From Planctomycetota bacterium (GTDB taxonomy: Bacteria; Planctomycetota; Phycisphaerae; Phycisphaerales; UBA1924), in assembly GCA_013285505.1 (NCBI GenBank), contig CP053450.1, forward strand, positions 3,890,796-3,954,795: 64,000 nt of DNA, given 5' to 3'. This document shows, piece after piece, positions 18,701-26,746 of this stretch (position 1 is the first letter of the stretch; the number at the start of each line of letters is the position of its first letter). The notes beneath the pieces were generated by a model. That model searched no databases and was not told the DNA's origin. It was given only the letters and a program-made list of their open reading frames with translations. The position numbers and the translations under genes are program-made.

Positions 18701-20676
18701 TCCGCGAGACGGCCAGCATCGGCTTCGTCCTCAACGAATCCTTCGGCGTCGCGCTGGGCGAGGGGTACAAGCCGGACTTCGGCTCTGAGGGCACAATCAA
18801 CGCCACGGTCACGCTCGACGCGGCGCTGGCCGCGCTCACACTCCCGAAGGGCGAGGGACCGGACGCCCCGGCCCCGATGACGATCCCGCCGGTGGCGATC
18901 AAGGGCCTCGGTGTGACGCTCGTCGCGCCGATCTCCGTGATGACCGATGCCGGCGGCGACGTTCGGGCCTCGGTCGCCGGGGACATCCTCGCAGCGGGGG
19001 GCTCGCGGATCGTCGGGCTGCTCGGCGACGTATCGACGCGGGTCGCCAACGCCGCACCGGTCGGAGAGATGCCCATCTCCCTAACGCTCTCGCAGATCGA
19101 CGGGACGTGGATCGACACACTGCTCGGCAAGCCCGCGCTGGTGGCCGGCTCCATCGGCGAGCGGTTCGATGTCGCGGCACAGCTCAAGCCCCGTGAGATC
19201 CTCGATCGTGTGCGCGGCGGCACGCCCGCGACATTCAATATCACCGGGCCGCGGTTCAAGACCGAAGCCCCGATCGGCATCGCTTTCAGTTCGGACGCGG
19301 TGTTTGCCCGCGGCGTGATCCAGGCCTCGTGGCAGATGGGCCCGCGCTGGGCCAACACCTACGTCCTCGGCGCGACGCCGGGCGGACCGCCCCTGTCGTT
19401 CGCCTTCACCGAGCAGACCAGGGTGAACCTCGACGTCCAGCGGCTCGCGCTGGCCGTCGGTGACGGTGCCGGCCCGTTCAAGCCGGGCGTCTTCCTCGCC
19501 AAACTCACCGCGACGGTGCCCGATCTGGCGGCACGCCTCAGCGACGGTCGAGACATCCGTGTCGGCGGGCTGCAGGTCGGTGTCGGGCGCGGGCCGACGC
19601 CGGACCAGATCGGTCTCGACCTCCGGCTGCCCCGCATGAAGATCGGCGCCGAGCCGGAGGTCACGCCGGAGAAGAGCCGGGTCACCGGGCGCATCGCCTC
19701 GTTTGCCGACGAGATGGGCAACCTGACACCAAAGACCGCGCGGATCACGCTCGACGGCGGCTTCGCGCCGATCCCGACCGCCGTTGTTGATTCGTTCGCC
19801 CGGCAGGGCGGCCTGCTGGTGGACGTGCTCGGCCCGGTCGTGGACTTCGGTATCAACGCCGACGAGTTCGGTCTGGGCGGCGGTACGCTGCTCGCGACCG
19901 CGACCGCGCCGTTCGCCAGAGCCGAAATCCGGGGCAAGGTCAGCGACGGACTCTTCATCGTGGACAAGACCAGCGTGGTCGAGGCGACGCGGATCACCGG
20001 CGCGGCAACCAAACGCCTGCAGAAGGCGCTGCCGATGCTGGCCTCGCTGGAGAAGACCACCGACGACCGACCGGCGAGGATCATCTTCGAGACGCCGATC
20101 GCCGTACCGATGGACGGCAACATGGACCGCCTCAACGGCAAGTTCACCGTGGATGTCGGCACCGCGAGGTTCGGCACGGCGGGGCTGTTCGAGAAGGTGC
20201 TGTCGGTAGCCCAGCTCCGGGCCGCGGGAGAGGTCGGCCGCCGCATGCCGCCGCTGAAGATCACCATGGCCGACGGACTGGTCAGCTACGAGCCGTATGC
20301 GCTGCCGCTGGGTGAGTTCAAGATCGAGACGCAGGGGTTCATCAACCTGAGCTCGAAGCCGCGACAGCTCGCCAACGGCGGGAGCGGGACGCTGCCCGCC
20401 GGGCAGCTGCAGGTGCTCACGTTCATCCCCGCCGGGGCGTTCGCCGCCGAGGCGGTGCCGGGGCTCTCCAACCTGCCGCTGCCGCTGGTGGGCAATCTCG
20501 CCAAGCTTCCCATCAGGACCAGCGGCATGATCGCCAGCCCCAAGAACGACATCGCGGTCGACTTGGTCGGCAAGAACGCGGTCGACTCGCTGCTCGCGCC
20601 GGGTAAGCTGCTCGAAGAGGGCCCGGGCAACCTGCTCAAGGACCTCATCGACGGCGGGAAGAAGAAGGACGAGTAA
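15715..20676 (+). CDS. Giant AsmA/TamB-like membrane-anchored protein
   Basis: About 1653 residues with one N-terminal anchor (LVIVGAVLLILLLVVVALAP, residues ~22-43) and a long beta-rich extracytoplasmic region full of TGTL, DLTL and LDG segments. It opens, after the anchor, with a VQDAINDKIKGQATVASLDL pattern like the start of AsmA-family proteins. The end resembles AsmA C-termini: KITMADGLVSYEPYALPLGE, FINLSSKPRQLANGG, RTSGMIASPKNDIAVDLVG. By family this suggests a bridge-like role in lipid transport or outer-membrane maintenance; that is inference. Two internal stretches (16065-16165 and 16450-16560) read in shifted frames that cancel out, so those residues are wrong as written. It directly follows nusG. 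Confidence 0.7.
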   Translation: MARSTESSDTPRRKGRLFRRLVIVGAVLLILLLVVVALAPTIAGPIARPMVQDAINDKIKGQATVASLDLAWFGGQRAAVTLADPEGGDVADVSVRIDRGLLGLALGSRNLGVIFVGGQRDHRPRRRRDDQPAAGDRAQGWPQRPSTPSGGGEPVTLPRSLEASVVLDGLRVTYTDVAIAAQTGGEIGAIRLGALTGSLDFAVGSPALLVIEGPIATGKTAGSLAESGKLDLRVTVSNLTDAAGRAHDRCRDGGPGDGADRPGDRGNHRAPATAPGRSSRTDQTRVSIDSSALATLVPSLAEALRAQPGVTIAELPDLTLVVDRLSLPLSGGLAGLSAAAKIETTRATGTVELPTGDTVRTAAFELEPLNLAVDVPSLMETVTLTGGTRATIDGDSAGDVSIDLAMRGLADATGTLKSGVPEHIEGGVRVEGFSTPILQPFVAALGAMMPDGLRLDLPNDIGPRLDLTLNATSHTDTSGAYDIDLTLDAAKAELDAALVVQGQWITTRGEGVRGRFATIAPIVDRFVAAHGVRVQRGAEVNVSMSDLAIDLARLKGPDGLDLRGVRAKADIAVLDAAGKVQLAGDTELRDYRLERLSIGIATDDVADDVTVVGDMTGTLDGKPLAAAKINMTLAGLLDASGAPATDSLPSLRGEVRVEKLALDTVDAVFGSLYRDKGLLLTRDVGPTGDIVVLAASNPTVGDNATNLDLTFRSRSVDITAPLLVQPDRLRSRESVTIVDRSAGGTLSGVLGNSGPALVRPSGTLRLVVSGLDVPMGPGGVRPDKIGADITATLTEFAADIGLADADGKIAQRQRVEVPRLQASVVAASGAVPRVQIDGQFSHDEQAFTLKSEATLDGLFLAAPADPADPMSVLSIGDLVPVSSTEFRNIPATLARLLPRGMIKVGDQPLDMVLLTRDGLGRTFDVIATTGPTKVRADTFLYTLELSSENSRTKLSGRLRSDFGSLDRANGSIGITPRVAAHLASVFAADAPVTPTLRETASIGFVLNESFGVALGEGYKPDFGSEGTINATVTLDAALAALTLPKGEGPDAPAPMTIPPVAIKGLGVTLVAPISVMTDAGGDVRASVAGDILAAGGSRIVGLLGDVSTRVANAAPVGEMPISLTLSQIDGTWIDTLLGKPALVAGSIGERFDVAAQLKPREILDRVRGGTPATFNITGPRFKTEAPIGIAFSSDAVFARGVIQASWQMGPRWANTYVLGATPGGPPLSFAFTEQTRVNLDVQRLALAVGDGAGPFKPGVFLAKLTATVPDLAARLSDGRDIRVGGLQVGVGRGPTPDQIGLDLRLPRMKIGAEPEVTPEKSRVTGRIASFADEMGNLTPKTARITLDGGFAPIPTAVVDSFARQGGLLVDVLGPVVDFGINADEFGLGGGTLLATATAPFARAEIRGKVSDGLFIVDKTSVVEATRITGAATKRLQKALPMLASLEKTTDDRPARIIFETPIAVPMDGNMDRLNGKFTVDVGTARFGTAGLFEKVLSVAQLRAAGEVGRRMPPLKITMADGLVSYEPYALPLGEFKIETQGFINLSSKPRQLANGGSGTLPAGQLQVLTFIPAGAFAAEAVPGLSNLPLPLVGNLAKLPIRTSGMIASPKNDIAVDLVGKNAVDSLLAPGKLLEEGPGNLLKDLIDGGKKKDE

Positions 20677-20694
20677 GCCCCGGCCGGTTCGGGC

Positions 20695-21726
20695 TCAGGC
20701 GAGCGGCGTCTTGGCCAGCGTGTGCCACAGCAGCGCATTCTGCACCCACATCCGGTTCTCGGCCTGATCGAACACGACTGAGCACGGCGAGTCCATCACG
20801 TCGTCGGTGACCTCCTGCCCGCGGTGCGCCGGAAGGCAATGCATAAAGAGCGGCCAGTCGTGGCCCTTGCCCGCGATCCGCTCCATCAGCTCCTCGTTGA
20901 CCTGGTACGCGTCGAACACGCCGTCGCGGAGCGCCTTCTGGTGGTCCTGCCCCATGCTGACCCAGCAGTCGGTGTAGACCGCGTCGTGCCCGACCGCGGC
21001 CTCGGGTTTGTGGCTCAGCGTGATCGTCGCTCCGGTCGCCTTGGCGTCCTGCAGCGCATCGCGCACCACCGAGAACTGCGGCTCAAAGCCCTTGGGCGTC
21101 ACCGCCGTGAAGCTCACGCCAAGCTTGGCGCACAGCAGCATCAGCGAATGGCACACGTTGTTGCCATCGCCCACGTAGGCGAGGCGCTTCGTGCCGAGGT
21201 CACCGAACTTCTCGGTGAGCGTGAACAAGTCGGCGAGCGCCTGGCAGGGGTGCTCGATGTCGCACAGGGCGTTGACGACCGGCACGGAGGCGTGCTCGGC
21301 CATCTCCCGCAGCACCCGGTTCTCGAACACCCGGGCGACGATGCAGTCCACCCACCGCTCGAGATTGAGCGCGTAGTCCTTCACGCTCTCCCGCTGGCCG
21401 ATGCGTTGCTGCGAATGGTCGAAGTACATGACGTGTGCGCCCAGCTTGGTCGGCCCGGTCTCGAAGGTCATGCGCGTCCGGAGCGAGGGCTTCTCAAAGA
21501 GTGCGATGATCGAGCGGCCCGCCAGCGAGCCGGCGTAGGGCGTCAGGTCGCGCTTCATGTGCGCAGCCGTTGCGAAGATCTGGCCGACCTCCGCCGCGGA
21601 CAGCTCGCTGATGGAGATCAGGTCACGGTTGGCAAGCGAGGGCGTCTTCGGGGGCATGTCGGCCTCGGTCTCCTGCAGGAATTCGACGGTCGCGGATTGG
21701 GTGGGCGTGCTGGGTGTGACGGGCAT
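20695..21726 (-). CDS. argF: Ornithine carbamoyltransferase
   Basis: Converts ornithine and carbamoyl phosphate to citrulline in arginine synthesis (cytoplasm). Carbamoyl-phosphate motif KPSLRTR, HPCQALADL, and the ornithine/Cys motif HCLPAHRG are all present, with FDQAENRMWVQNALLW at the end as in the family. The first ATG (21726) gives 343 residues with a ~23-residue Thr/Pro-rich extension. The ATG at 21657 (MPPKTPSLANRDL) would give the canonical length and is a real alternative. It is last in an argR-argC-argB-argF operon, 110 bases after argB. Confidence 0.94.
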   Translation of the reverse strand: MPVTPSTPTQSATVEFLQETEADMPPKTPSLANRDLISISELSAAEVGQIFATAAHMKRDLTPYAGSLAGRSIIALFEKPSLRTRMTFETGPTKLGAHVMYFDHSQQRIGQRESVKDYALNLERWVDCIVARVFENRVLREMAEHASVPVVNALCDIEHPCQALADLFTLTEKFGDLGTKRLAYVGDGNNVCHSLMLLCAKLGVSFTAVTPKGFEPQFSVVRDALQDAKATGATITLSHKPEAAVGHDAVYTDCWVSMGQDHQKALRDGVFDAYQVNEELMERIAGKGHDWPLFMHCLPAHRGQEVTDDVMDSPCSVVFDQAENRMWVQNALLWHTLAKTPLA

Positions 21727-21836
21727 GGCGTCTGCCTTTCGTGATTCGGGCGTTCGGTTGTTGGCGGTCCGGAGAGCCTCGGGCGTGCACCTTCCCGACA
21801 GATCGTGGATGGGCGTCGCCTCCGAGGGCGGAACGA

Positions 21837-22685
21837 TCAGGCGTGTGTCCCCGCCGGCGTTCGTCGTCGCGGCGTGATCCGCGTGCCGGGGTGCCCGCCC
21901 GCAGAGAGCGACGCGAGACCGTCGAGGTTCTTCCAGGAAGCGATCACCGTCGGGACGCCGCTGGCCTCTGCGCTCGCGGCGGCCGCGCGGGCCTTGGGGA
22001 TCATGCCCCCCGCGATCGTGCCGTCGGCGATGCGAGACTCGATGCCGTCGCGATCGGTGGACTCGATGATCGAGCCGTCGGCGTCGAGCACGCCGGGGAC
22101 ATCGGTCAGCAGCACCAGCAGCGAGGCGTGCAGAATGTCGGCGACGGCGGAGGCCGCGTCGTCGGCGTTGACATTGAGCGGCTCGCCCACCAAGTCCAGC
22201 CCGATCGAGCAGAGCACCGGCACGTGCCCGGTCGCGAGCAGCTCGCGCCAGAGCCCGCCGCGGGTCGGCCGCGGCGTAGCCGGGTCCGTCTCGCCCGCGA
22301 CCGTCCCGACGCGCCCGAGATCCACGCCCTCCGGCTCGTGCTTGGTGCACACGCACGCGCCGCCGTCGGAGAGCCCCAGGCCGACCGCCGCGACACCGCG
22401 CGCGCAAAGCAGGCCGACGAGCTTCGTGTTGACAGCCCCCCGCAGCACCGCGACGACCTCGCCGATCTGCTCTGCGGGCGTGACACGCAAACCGGCTCGG
22501 CGTTCGCTGGTCATGCCGAGCCGGGCGAGATGGGCATCGACCGCGGCCCCGCCGCCGTGGACCAGCACAACGCCCCCGGCGCAATCGCTGGTCAGTGCCG
22601 CGATCGCGTCCCAGAGCGGCCCGAGGCGCGCGCATCATCGAGCCGCTGCCCCACCCAGCTTGATCACCACGGGCCCGGCGGTCAC
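21837..22685 (-). CDS. argB: Acetylglutamate kinase, in-frame stop from local sequence loss
   Basis: Phosphorylates N-acetylglutamate, second step of arginine synthesis. It starts at GTG 22685 (VTAGPVVIKLGGAA), with KLGG as the phosphate-binding start of the amino acid kinase fold. It continues with VLVHGGGAAVDAHLARLG, ADDAASAVADIL, LLTDVPGVLD and IADGTIAGGMIPK. A TGA at 22635-22637 interrupts the frame just after KLGG. The neighbouring text is a GC-alternating run, and adding three CG pairs gives an uninterrupted KLGGAALDDARARLGPLWD. I therefore do not call it a pseudogene. Its GTGA start overlaps the repaired argC stop. Confidence 0.85.
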
Positions 22686-23733
22686 GACGGCACCCCGCGC
22701 GCCGACCGAGGAGTCGGCTTTGCCGAGCAGGCCCGTCGCCTCGTCCATGCCGAAGCGGACGTTCATGCACTGCACCGCCTGTCCGGAGGCCCCCTTGACG
22801 AGGTTGTCGATCGCGCTGACGAGGACGAGATGGCCGCCCTCGGCCGCGAGGCCGATGTCGCAGAAGTTGGTGTGGCGGACGCCGTTGACGCTCGGCCACG
22901 CGCCGCTCGGCAGCACGCGGACGAACCGGGCGTCGGCGTAGGTGTGCTCGAGGTGCGCGCACCCGCTGCTGGTCCCACCCGGGCGCGAGCTCGACGTGGA
23001 TCGTGCTGACGATGCCCCGCTCGTAGGGGCCGAGGTGCGGGGTGAACACGACATCCGCCCCGGAGTGGGTGCGGATCTCGGGGTTGTGCCGGTGGGTCCA
23101 CACGCCGTAGGGCTGCACGCTGACCTCGCAGAACATGTTCCGCTCGCCCGGCGTGCGACCCGCGCCGGAGACGCCGCTGATGCAGTCGGCGATCGGACGC
23201 GTGCCGGGGGCGATCGCGCCGGCCTCGACCAGCGGTGAGAGCGGCAGGATGACGCTCGTCGGGTAGCACCCGGGCACCGCGATCAGCCGTGCGGCCTGCA
23301 GCTCGTGCCCCGCCCGCTCGACGAGGCCGTAGACCGCCTGGGCCAGACGCTCCGGCGCGGGGTGGGTGAAGCCGTAGAAGGTGTCGTAGTCGCCGGCCTC
23401 GGGCAGCCGGAACGCGGCGGAGAGATCGAGCACCACCACCTCGGGGCTCGCCTCGAGGAGGGCGGGCGCGATCGTGGCGCTGGCCTCGTGCGGCGTACAG
23501 AGCAGAACGGCGTTGGGCGCGCAGGCGAGGATGTTGTCGGTGTCGGCGGGCTCGATCGGCAGGTCGCACTCACCCCGGAACCGGGGGTGCAGGTCGCTGA
23601 AGCAGCGGGCGGGTGCATCGCCCCGCGACGAGCCGAACATGCCCACGACCTCGGCGTGCGGGTGGCGGAGCAGGATCGAGACCAGCTCCGCTCCGGTGTA
23701 GCCGCTGGCCCCGACGATCGCGCAGCGGATCAC
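22682..23733 (-). CDS. argC: N-acetyl-gamma-glutamyl-phosphate reductase, frame breaks
   Basis: NADPH-dependent reductase of arginine synthesis. It starts at GTG 23733, inside the argR stop (GTGA overlap). The nucleotide-binding start is IRCAIVGASGYTGAELVSIL and the catalytic Cys lies in AVPGCYPTSVILPL. After a break near 22968 (GTGCGCGCACC, one CG short) it continues ARFVRVLPSGAWPSVNGVRH and IDNLVKGASGQAVQCMNVRF. A second CG restored near 22705 gives a stop at 22682-22684 overlapping argB. As written, argC instead reads on into argB without a stop. Confidence 0.88.
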
Positions 23734-24224
23734 CGCGGCGCCCCGCTCGGGTCGATCAGCTCGGCCATGCGGCGCATCTCGCGGGTGATTTCGCGCGCGC
23801 GCGGGATCGCGGTCACGGCGAGGAAGACGGTGTCGTCTCCGGCGAGGCACCCCACGACGCCGCTCATGCCCGCCCGGTCGATCTCAAGGGCGACCAGTTG
23901 GGCGTGGCCCGGGCCGGTGTGCAGCACGATGATGTTGCCGGCCGGTTCGACGGAGGTGACAAAGCCGGCCAGCGCCCGCGAGAGCGGCGAGGGTTTCGGG
24001 GTGCCGTTGGTGCCGCCGAGCGCTCCGGCCCCGTTCTCCGAGGGGAGCTGGTAGCCGCGCATGGTCTTGAGGGCGCCGATCTCCCGCAGGTCGCGGCTGA
24101 GGGTCGCCTGGGTGACCCCAATCCCGCGGTCGTGCAGGCAGGCGCGCAGGTCTTCCTGGCTCGCGACCGGGCGGCGGGAGAGAATCTCGGCGATCACCTG
24201 TTGTCTTCGTACTCTGCCGGACAT
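23730..24224 (-). CDS. argR: Arginine repressor ArgR
   Basis: Arginine-dependent hexameric repressor, 164 residues, frame intact. The N-terminal winged helix reads RRQQVIAEILSRRPVASQED followed by GIGVTQATLSRDLREIGALK. The C-terminal oligomerisation/arginine-binding domain carries VGCLAGDDTVFLAV, whose Asp-Asp pair binds arginine. There is a 20-residue Gly/Pro-rich linker. It is the first gene of an arg operon and its stop overlaps the argC start. An A+T-rich, ARG-box-like stretch lies immediately upstream, so autoregulation of the whole operon is likely. Confidence 0.93.
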   Translation of the reverse strand: MSGRVRRQQVIAEILSRRPVASQEDLRACLHDRGIGVTQATLSRDLREIGALKTMRGYQLPSENGAGALGGTNGTPKPSPLSRALAGFVTSVEPAGNIIVLHTGPGHAQLVALEIDRAGMSGVVGCLAGDDTVFLAVTAIPRAREITREMRRMAELIDPSGAPR

Positions 24225-24225
24225 G

Positions 24226-24256
24226 ACGCATTATTATACGCATATTGCATAGTCAA
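24226..24256 (-). promoter_or_regulatory. ARG-box-like operator / promoter of the arg operon
   Basis: A sharply A+T-rich stretch abutting the argR start. On the plus strand it contains ACGCATATTGCATA, similar as I recall it to the actinobacterial ARG box ending CCATTGCATA. On the minus strand it has near-direct repeats ATGCAATATGCG and ATAATAATGCG, and a TATAAT. It is the only such A+T island within several hundred bases. Confidence 0.5.
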
Positions 24257-24413
24257 GCAAGCGGGACGGGGCTTTCTTGGGGGTTGAGCCCCGACGAGGC
24301 GGTCTGGTCGCGTGATTCTGCCGTCAGTGCTCGCTCCGGGGCCCGCGGCGCGGTCCGGAGAGCGGCGCGCCGCCGTCAGCCTGTAGGATGGCGCGATCTC
24401 TCGGAGTAAGACC

Positions 24414-25037
24414 ATGAGCGACCCCGTGGAACCCGCCGCCGCACCGCCTGCCGCCCCGCCGACGACGCAGGGTGACTTTGTCCCGGTCAAGCCGCCGGAG
24501 ACGTGGCCGACGGTGATCGGGGTGATCTCGATCATCTTCGGCTCGCTGGGTGTGCTGAGCGGCGCGTGCGGCGGGGCGTTCTTGTTGCTGAGCGAGCCGC
24601 TGCTGTCGTTGGTCCCGGAAGAGCAGGCCTCCGAGATGGAACTCCAAGTGTCCAACAGCATGCCGTATCCGGTGATGCAGGGCGGGGTGATGCTGCTCGA
24701 GCTTGTGATCTCGGTCCTGATGCTCGTCGGCGGCATCATGCTGCTGAGGCGGAAGCGTTCGGCGCGGGGGCTGCTGGTCGGCACGGCGTGTCTCGACCTG
24801 ATCTCGAACACGGTCGCCGCAGTGGTTGGCTTTCTTGTGGTGCAGGCCCAGATGAAGGCGATGCAGGAGAACGCCGAGGTGGCCCAGCAGATGCCCGCCA
24901 CCTTCGGGACATTCGCGCAGGGCGCCGGCGGTGTGATGGTGTTCGTCCAGTGGCTGTTCCTGGCGATCTGGCCGGTGTTCGTGCTCATCTGGTTCAGCAG
25001 GCGCAGGATCCGCGAGTCGGTCGAGGCGTGGGAGTGA
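24414..25037 (+). CDS. Four-helix membrane protein of unknown function
   Basis: 207 residues with a Pro/Ala-rich cytoplasmic N-terminus and four predicted membrane helices: VIGVISIIFGSLGVLSGACG, GVMLLELVISVLMLVGGIML, TACLDLISNTVAAVVGFLVV, and VFVQWLFLAIWPVFVLIWF. A basic RRKR/RRRIR pattern favours the positive-inside ends. I do not recognise a family. The frame is intact. It is 26 bases ahead of a zinc-ribbon membrane gene and probably cotranscribed with it. Confidence 0.75.
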   Translation: MSDPVEPAAAPPAAPPTTQGDFVPVKPPETWPTVIGVISIIFGSLGVLSGACGGAFLLLSEPLLSLVPEEQASEMELQVSNSMPYPVMQGGVMLLELVISVLMLVGGIMLLRRKRSARGLLVGTACLDLISNTVAAVVGFLVVQAQMKAMQENAEVAQQMPATFGTFAQGAGGVMVFVQWLFLAIWPVFVLIWFSRRRIRESVEAWE

Positions 25038-25063
25038 CCGGCCCCCGTTGATCTGAGCGGCGT

Positions 25064-26563
25064 ATGAACTGTCGTCACTGCAGCTACCCGTTGTGGAACC
25101 TGCGCTCGGGCCAGTGCCCCGAGTGCGGCACGGGGTTTGCGCCGTCTGAGTTCCGGTTCGCCAAGAACTCCGTTTGCTTCTGCTGCCCCCACTGCGACCA
25201 GCGCTACTTCGGCACCGGGCCGGACGGCCATCTCGAGCCGCGACGGTTCGTCTGCGTCGGGTGCGGGCAGCAGATCGAGATGGACACGATGGTCCTGCAC
25301 CCCGCGGACGGCCTCGACGAGCCGCCGCACCCGGGCGGATGTCAACCCGTGGCTCGACCGGCAGGCACGGCTGCGCAAGCGGTTGTTGGGCACGATGGTG
25401 CACGGGGCGTGCTCGCCGCGATGGCTGATGCGGTCAACCCCTGTGGACAGCCCGCCCGAGCAGGCGTGGGGATACGCGGGGATCGTGCACCTGGCGTTCG
25501 CGGCGATCCTGGTGGGCCCGGCGCTGCTGCTGAGCCGCGTTCGTGAACTTCGGCCTGCTGGGTGCGTTCGCGGGCATGTTCGTCGGGGGCGTGATCGCGC
25601 TGGTGATCCTGTCCGGGCTCTGGGTGCTCACGGCGCACGGCATGCTCCGCCTGGGCGGGGCCACCGAGGGGGGCCTCGGCCGCACGGCCCAGGCGCTGTG
25701 CTACACCTGCGGCCCGAACGTCGTCGTGCTTATCCCCTGTCTGAATTTCTACTTCGGATGGATCGGGACACTGTGCTGGATCATCGCGGCCGGGATCGCG
25801 CTGTCGGCGGCGCAGAAGGTCAGCGGGCTGCGGGCCGCGATTGCCGTGGCGGTGCTGCCGGTGGTGGTCGTGGTGGCGCTGTTCGGGTTCACGGCGTTGA
25901 GCATCTCGCGGTCGATCGGTGCCGCGAACTTCGCGGCGATGACCGGCACGTCTACTGCTGGCGTCGACGACTTCCGGCTACCGCTGCGTGCGGCGGCGAG
26001 CCGGGGGCGCGTGGCCGGCCCACGCGGCGGAGTTGCTCAACGACAGCCGGATCTCGGAATTCAGCTTTGTCCACGTGATGTCCAACACCACCACCGAGTC
26101 GGATGTGTTTATCGACACGATCCCGCTGTCGGCGTGGGACTCGCTCACGCCGGAGGGCTGGCAGGCTGCGCTCGCCGCGGCGGCCGGGACGATCGGCCCG
26201 GACGTCGTCGCGCACCGCTTCGGCGACATGGTGTTCACCTACCACGGCATCGACCCCGCCGACCCGTCGCCGGGGCTGTGGCTGGTCGTCGAGGCGTGGG
26301 ACCCGCGCGTCAGGGGCCAGCCCTATCAGGGCTCGGTGGCGGTGCTCCGGGCCGACGGGACCTCGACGGTCTTCCCGCGCGAGATGCTCGGCGGCCTGCT
26401 TCTGGGACAGAACCAGCTTCGGGCGTCGTTCGGGTTGGCCCCGCTGCCTGACCCGTTCACCGTTCGGCAGGATCGTCCGGCCCGTGCTCCCTCACCGCCG
26501 ACTGGAGCGGCAGACGGGCCGATTGAGCCCGCCTCGGACGGATCGACCGATCCGGACGAGTAG
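25064..26563 (+). CDS. Zinc-ribbon, YIP1-like membrane protein, three frame breaks
   Basis: One long gene read across breaks near 25333, 25532 and 26005, each repaired by a single CG. The N-terminus has three Cys pairs (MNCRHCSYP, GQCPECGTG, CFCCPHCDQ, FVCVGCGQQ) that form one or two zinc ribbons. A cytoplasmic linker follows, then about five membrane helices with a YIP1-like core (RLGGATEGGLGRTAQALCY, CGPNVVVLIPCLNFYFGWIG). The soluble C-terminus (ISEFSFVHVMSNTTTESDVF to DPDE) is unfamiliar. Corrected length is about 500 residues. Function unknown; YIP1 relatives act in membrane organisation or transport. Confidence 0.65.
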
Positions 26564-26746
26564 TGTGCCGATACAGAGCGGCAGTCCGGCGCACCGCGGC
26601 ATCAATCAGCGCAGACGGCGATCCACGCCCGGTTCTCGGACGAACATGGTTTGGGCGGGCCGGTGTGCCGATCTACACTGTTGCGGGTGAGGGGCTCCGG
26701 AGACATCCGGAGCGAGAGGTGAACGAGAGTGACCGGGAGATCATGC

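Noticed and set aside
22635..22637. In-frame TGA in argB as evidence of recoding (selenocysteine or Trp) or of a pseudogene
   Set aside because: It lies in a GC-alternating run and disappears when three CG pairs are restored; TGA is used as a normal stop elsewhere in the window.
20695..23850. Continuous frame joining ArgC, ArgB-region nonsense and ArgF as one protein
   Set aside because: The middle is Arg-rich nonsense and the ArgB protein reads in another frame; explained by lost CG pairs.
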